NCBI GenBank assembly: GCA_013334745.1
Contig: JAAXWY010000027.1
Location: 1 to 34,652, forward strand
Direction of reading: 5' to 3'
Length of the DNA: 34,652 nt
Origin: Coriobacteriia bacterium
GTDB lineage: Bacteria > Actinomycetota > Coriobacteriia > Anaerosomatales > JAAXUF01
The position numbers and the translations under genes are program-made. Each line of letters begins with the position of its first letter. Position 1 is the first letter of the stretch. This document shows positions 30,491 through 34,652 of the stretch, piece after piece. Below the pieces are notes generated by a model that was not told the origin of the DNA, ran no database searches, and saw only the letters and a list, made by a program, of their open reading frames with translations.

Positions 30491-31252
30491 TTACTGGTCG
30501 CCGCCGGATGCCGTCGCCGTGCGCTCGGCAGCGCGACCTTCTCGGATGCGATCGGCGCCCTTCTTGAGCGTCCCGGCGAGCAGGAAGCCCGCGAAGAACA
30601 GCACCGCCGCGCCCATCTCGGCGAGGTAGAACAGCGTCGTGTTACCGGCCTTCGCCAGCCCGCCACCCGATGCGATGACCATGGTCGCTGCGGCGATGAG
30701 CACGTTTGCCCACATCCGGTACGCGAACTCCTTCTTGCGCAGGAACCGGATGATGGACAGGACCGCAGCGCCGAGCAACACGAACGTCGCGGGAATCGTC
30801 ATCAGCATGGACATCACGCGGGGGTACGTCATCGCGCTGCCGCCGAGCGCCGCGTAGCTGGAGAGCTTGGGATTGGCGAGTTCCTCGGCGACGAGCTGGG
30901 TCGTGAAGACGCCGAAGGCGAACGCTGCGAAGCACACCGCGTTGTAGGCAAGGTAGACCCGCGGCCACAGCGGCTTTCGTGCGACGAGCGACAGGCTGCC
31001 CTGAGCAAGTACCGCCACAAGCGACGCCGAGGTCAGCGCGTAGAGCCGGAAGGTGAGTTCGCCCCACCCGCCGCTCAGCTGCATGACGGCTTCGAGCAGT
31101 GCCGCCGAGGCGTACATCGCAAAGCCGATCGTCCACCACAGCTGGTGGGGCTTGCGGCGCGCGAGCCATTGCATCGCGAGCAGCACGGTGAAGACGCCTA
31201 CGAGGATGCCGGTGGCCATGGGGAGAACCCAGCTGTTCAGTGCGCCGCTCAT
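30491..31252 (-). CDS. Multi-pass membrane protein of unknown function
   Basis: A 253-residue membrane protein with about seven hydrophobic segments (roughly residues 8-30, 38-58, 66-88, 98-120, 146-170, 182-204, 208-230) and a charged C-terminal tail (KKGADRIREGRAAERTATASGGDQ). The topology resembles free-standing 7-TM sensory or transport-associated domains, but no catalytic or ligand motif is visible and I do not recognise the family. ATG 31252 is the first start giving the hydrophobic N-terminus. The frame continues upstream to 31453 inside the ABC permease gene, without conservation. It ends 4 bp from the convergent alkD-like gene and starts 88 bp after the ABC permease, so it may belong to that operon. 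Confidence 0.7.
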   Translation of the reverse strand: MSGALNSWVLPMATGILVGVFTVLLAMQWLARRKPHQLWWTIGFAMYASAALLEAVMQLSGGWGELTFRLYALTSASLVAVLAQGSLSLVARKPLWPRVYLAYNAVCFAAFAFGVFTTQLVAEELANPKLSSYAALGGSAMTYPRVMSMLMTIPATFVLLGAAVLSIIRFLRKKEFAYRMWANVLIAAATMVIASGGGLAKAGNTTLFYLAEMGAAVLFFAGFLLAGTLKKGADRIREGRAAERTATASGGDQ

Positions 31253-31340
31253 GAACGTCCGCCCTTCGCGTTCGGTGATGTCGGGTGCAGCGTACCTGCT
31301 CGGCGGGGCGGATGCCACACGCGACGGGCCGGATGCACGG

Positions 31341-33857
31341 CTACTCGTAGTGAAGTGCCGAGACGATGTCGAGCCTGGCAGCCGTGCGCGCCGGAATGAT
31401 CGAGGCGAGCAGCGCGAAGCCGAATCCCGAGACGACCGCCGTGGTGATGCCACCCCACGGGAAGTAGTACGGCATCACGAACATCGTCGAATCGAGCACG
31501 TAGACGAGCGCGTAGCCAAGCGCGATACCGCCTGCAATCCCAAACGCGACGCCCACAGCGGCAAGCAGCATCGCCTCAGCGACGACCATCCCGCGAATCT
31601 GGCCGCGCGTCGTGCCGACCGCTCGCAGCATGCCGATCTCACGGGTTCGGGCGAGCACGCTGATCGCAAGCGTGTTGAGCAGAGCGAGCAGCGTCGGCAG
31701 CGCGAACATCCCGATGAGGATGTCGAACACGATGAACGTCTGCGAGAAGATCGCCGACTGCGTCGCCTTGAAGCCGGCTGAATCGTACAGAACGAACTGC
31801 GGGTAGTCGGCGGCCAGCCGCCCGAGCGCCGCCTTGACCGCCGGCTTGCCCGCACCCGGCTTGGCGTTGGCGAGCACGAGAACGTTGCTGCGCACGTTGA
31901 AGTCGTCGGCGAGATTCTCCTGCGAGATGTAGACCGTCGACAGCTTCGCGTTCAGGTAGTCGGTCGCGACGCCGACAACCGTGTAGTCCTTGAGGCCGTT
32001 GGGGGTCTGCAGCCTTACGCGTTGGCCCACGGTCATGCCCTGCTGACCAGCGGTGATGCCGTTGACGAGCATCGTCCGGCCGGAACCCAGTTTGGCCACG
32101 TCGGCATCGCTCGTCCCCTTCGAGAACGTGAACGACGCCACCCTGGGGTAGACGACCGGGTCGATACCAACGACCTGCACCTGGCCGGCGCCGATCTGCG
32201 CCTGGCCCAGCCGCAGCGTCGCGACGTCACCGACGCCGGGCGTATCGGCGATGCGCTGCACGAACGACGAGTCGGCGCCCACGTTCGCCCCGCCGAGGAT
32301 CAGCCCGTTGGGGATGAACACGAAGTCGGAGCCGAGCGACTTGTCGATGTAGTCGAAGAAGCCCGTGTACAGCGAGGTCACGACACCGAGAATCGCGACC
32401 ACCAGCGCGAGTGACACGAGGATTGCGGCCGCGGTCGCCGCCGCACGCCCGGGCTGTCGGGTCACGTTGGAGCTGGCCAGCTCGGCAGTTGCCGGTGCGA
32501 ACGGGCGCACGAGCGACGACAGCGCCGATGCGAGCGGCTTGATGAGCACCGGTGCGACCAGGACGAGCCCCACGAGCGCGCCGGCAGCCCCGAGGCTGAC
32601 GAGTGCCAGCTGCCGCGACGCGAGCATGAGCCCGCTCGTGCCCAGCACCACCCATCCCACCACGACCCAGGCGCTGCGCCTGCGCTCCTCGACCTGCGCG
32701 GCCTGCGGCCGCAGCGCCTCCAGCGGCGTGATGCTCGCTGCGCGGCGCGCGGGGATGACGGCGGCGGCGACCGTCACGCCGATGCCGAGCACGATCGCCG
32801 AGACCCACGTGCCCGCCGAGTAGCTGGGGCTCACGTCGGCGTTGATGTGCATGATGTCGCGCAGTATCGGGTTGTAGAACTGCAGCGCCGCGAGCGTGAG
32901 CAGATATCCCGAGACGATACCGACCACCGTTCCCAGCACGCCTTGCATCACGCTCTGGATCAAGAAGACGCCGAGGATGGTGTTGCGGCTCGCACCGATG
33001 GCGCGCAGCATCCCGATGTCGTGGCGCCGCTCGGCCACCAGGGTGCCGAAGGTGTTGAGGATGATGAATCCGCCCATGATCAGCGCGAACACCCCGAAGA
33101 ACGTGAACATGTAGTTCGCGGTCTGCACCGAGGCGAGCAGCGAGCTTTCGTTGGACAAGCCGCCGACCACGTAGTCCGAGCCGAGCTTGCGGCGCACCGC
33201 GGCTTCAACCGCCGCCCGATCCGCTCCCGGGTCCAGGCGCGCTTCGACGGTGCTGATGGTGTTGCCGACGCCGGTCATGCGCTGCGCCTCGGCAAGGGTG
33301 ACGTAGACCTCGGGAGCCGAGGGCGAGGAACCGCTGGCGAGCAGCCCCACCACCGAGAAGGGCTCGGTGCCCGAGACGGTGGGGATCTTAAGCGCCGAGC
33401 CCACGTGCAGCCCGAGTTTGGTCGCCGTGTCGGTGCCGATGACCACCTGGCCGTAGTCACCGTCGTTGAGCATGCGGCCCGATGCCAGGCCGAACGAGCG
33501 AACCTTCTGGGCAGTGCGAGGGTCGACTCCGACGAGCGTGATGACCGAGACGGCGGTCCCGTTGGGCATGCCGACCGACCGGCGCACTGACGGCGACGCC
33601 ACCGCGATACCGGGGACGTGCGCGACTTGATCCGCGGCGGACGCGTCAAACGTGCCGCCACTGGAGCCGGAGACGGTGAGGTCGACCTGACCCGCGGCGG
33701 CGAAAAGCGTCTTGGTGAACACATCGGCTAGCCCGGGCATCATGCCGTTGAGGCCGAAGATCAGCGCGACGCCCAGGGTGATAGCGAGCGTAGTGAGCAC
33801 CGTCCGCCCGGGGCGGCCCCGAAGATAGCGCCACGCGAGTGTGGCCGAAACCCTCAC
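31341..33857 (-). CDS. FtsX/MacB-like ABC transporter permease (two FtsX domains)
   Basis: Permease subunit of 838 residues. An N-terminal membrane helix (about 15-40) is followed by a large extracytoplasmic MacB_PCD-like domain (about 42-250). Three helices follow (about 255-385, including [39 protein letters not shown], the FtsX signature), and then a central pair of helices. A second extracytoplasmic domain (about 490-680) and a second FtsX block ([34 protein letters not shown]) complete the duplicated layout. The GTG at 33857 overlaps the ATPase stop (GTGA). Such exporters move lipoproteins, peptides or lipids, or act mechanically on the envelope. The substrate is not evident. Confidence 0.9.
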   Translation of the reverse strand: MRVSATLAWRYLRGRPGRTVLTTLAITLGVALIFGLNGMMPGLADVFTKTLFAAAGQVDLTVSGSSGGTFDASAADQVAHVPGIAVASPSVRRSVGMPNGTAVSVITLVGVDPRTAQKVRSFGLASGRMLNDGDYGQVVIGTDTATKLGLHVGSALKIPTVSGTEPFSVVGLLASGSSPSAPEVYVTLAEAQRMTGVGNTISTVEARLDPGADRAAVEAAVRRKLGSDYVVGGLSNESSLLASVQTANYMFTFFGVFALIMGGFIILNTFGTLVAERRHDIGMLRAIGASRNTILGVFLIQSVMQGVLGTVVGIVSGYLLTLAALQFYNPILRDIMHINADVSPSYSAGTWVSAIVLGIGVTVAAAVIPARRAASITPLEALRPQAAQVEERRRSAWVVVGWVVLGTSGLMLASRQLALVSLGAAGALVGLVLVAPVLIKPLASALSSLVRPFAPATAELASSNVTRQPGRAAATAAAILVSLALVVAILGVVTSLYTGFFDYIDKSLGSDFVFIPNGLILGGANVGADSSFVQRIADTPGVGDVATLRLGQAQIGAGQVQVVGIDPVVYPRVASFTFSKGTSDADVAKLGSGRTMLVNGITAGQQGMTVGQRVRLQTPNGLKDYTVVGVATDYLNAKLSTVYISQENLADDFNVRSNVLVLANAKPGAGKPAVKAALGRLAADYPQFVLYDSAGFKATQSAIFSQTFIVFDILIGMFALPTLLALLNTLAISVLARTREIGMLRAVGTTRGQIRGMVVAEAMLLAAVGVAFGIAGGIALGYALVYVLDSTMFVMPYYFPWGGITTAVVSGFGFALLASIIPARTAARLDIVSALHYE

Positions 33858-34594
33858 AGCAAGCCGGCTCTCTCCATCGCGACGCGCGCCGCCTCAGCGC
33901 CACCGTCGCGCGGCATGGCGACGTCTTCGACGACCCGACCATCGCGCATGAACACGATGCGATCGGCGTGGGAGGCGATGCGCACGTCGTGGGTGACCAT
34001 GATGATCGCGCGATTCCACTCCGACGATGCTTGCTTGAGCAGGCCTGCTATCTCATCGCCGGACTTCGAGTCCAGGTTGCCCGTAGGCTCATCGGCGAGG
34101 ATGAGGTCCGGGTCGGTGACGAGCGCCCGCGCCACGGCGACCCGCTGTTGCTGCCCGCCCGAAAGCTGATCGGGCTTGTTGCGCAGCCGGCCCTCGAGGC
34201 CGACCTTCGCAAGCCACTCCTCGGCGCGGCCCCGCGCGATGGGCGCCGCAACGCCATCGAGTGTGAGCGGCAACGCTGCGTTCTCGGCGGCGTCGAGCAC
34301 CGGTATGAGGTTGAAGAACTGGAAGACGAAACCGAGGCGACGACGGCGCAACTCCGTCATCTTGGTGTCGTCCATCTGCGCGATGTCTTCCCCGCCGATG
34401 CGGACGGTGCCGCTCGTCGGCCTGTCGAGTCCACCGACGAGGTTGAGGAGCGTCGACTTACCGCAGCCGCTCGGGCCCATGACGGCAACGAACTCGCCGG
34501 CTTCGACCGAGAGATCAACACTGTCTAGAGCCGTGACGGCAGTGTCGCCCTCGCCGTAGACCTTCGTCAGGCCGCTGACCTCGACAATCGCCAT
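33854..34594 (-). CDS. ABC transporter ATP-binding protein (LolD/MacB type)
   Basis: ATPase subunit of 246 residues. Walker A is [23 protein letters not shown], the Q loop lies in [27 protein letters not shown], the ABC signature is [15 protein letters not shown], Walker B is [16 protein letters not shown] and the H loop is MVTHD. The Q-loop phrase and short length are typical of the LolD/MacB/FtsE-like class that pairs with FtsX-type permeases. ATG 34594 follows a GGAGGAGG site. It energises the permease encoded by the overlapping downstream gene. The 58 bases upstream to the window edge show only the ribosome site. Confidence 0.95.
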   Translation of the reverse strand: MAIVEVSGLTKVYGEGDTAVTALDSVDLSVEAGEFVAVMGPSGCGKSTLLNLVGGLDRPTSGTVRIGGEDIAQMDDTKMTELRRRRLGFVFQFFNLIPVLDAAENAALPLTLDGVAAPIARGRAEEWLAKVGLEGRLRNKPDQLSGGQQQRVAVARALVTDPDLILADEPTGNLDSKSGDEIAGLLKQASSEWNRAIIMVTHDVRIASHADRIVFMRDGRVVEDVAMPRDGGAEAARVAMERAGLL

Positions 34595-34652
34595 ACCTGC
34601 AGGTCCTCCTCCGGGCTGGAATCCGGGCGCTCGTGGAGCCGCCCCGCGTGGC

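Overview
The window is GC-rich (roughly two thirds G+C by eye), densely coded DNA from what looks like an anaerobic actinobacterium. The evidence is a four-subunit pyruvate:ferredoxin oxidoreductase, a ferredoxin/[FeFe]-hydrogenase-like sensor, a dnaX-ybaB-recR block preceded by a small SRP RNA, frequent GTG/TTG starts and several apparently leaderless starts. A Coriobacteriia-type lineage is my best guess, but this rests on gene content only. No phage, insertion sequence, CRISPR array or tRNA was seen, and no gap between genes exceeds about 270 bp.

Bases 1-12333 form one long minus-strand directon. In transcription order it holds lysC-asd, an OmpR-type regulator and its kinase, a PocR-GAF-GAF-HD-GYP phosphodiesterase, a QueT-like S component, a [FeFe]-hydrogenase-like/GGDEF fusion, an AmrS-type radical SAM enzyme, a glycosyltransferase and a TauE/SafE permease cut by the window edge. 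A second, membrane-bound HD-GYP protein (12472-15039) and the porGDAB operon (15311-18342) follow upstream, then recR, ybaB, dnaX, the SRP RNA gene and a DedA protein, all on the minus strand. One c-di-GMP synthase and two predicted c-di-GMP phosphodiesterases within 12 kb, each with a different sensory front end (redox/hydrogenase-like, PocR, extracytoplasmic), suggest c-di-GMP signalling tied to metabolic state.

From 22630 to 30486 the genes run on the plus strand, apart from one small lipoprotein: a Cys-rich mini-protein with a TM1586-type nitroreductase, a TIGR01777 epimerase-like protein, an anchored alpha/beta hydrolase, a DEAD-box helicase, and a three-gene operon of an ArsS-type radical SAM enzyme, a fused double glycosyltransferase and an AlkD-type DNA glycosylase. 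The last 4 kb (minus strand) hold a multi-pass membrane protein and a MacB/LolD-type ABC exporter.

The most notable item is the ArsS gene. Its apparent TGA stop at 28368-28370 lies exactly where the family has a conserved Cys near its C-terminus. Reading it as selenocysteine restores the family's short tail and ends in a GTGA overlap with the glycosyltransferase. A hairpin with a GGUC apical loop follows at bacterial-SECIS distance. ArsS therefore appears to be a selenoprotein that ordinary annotation would truncate. The second most notable item is the hydrogenase-like diguanylate cyclase at 3188-5002.
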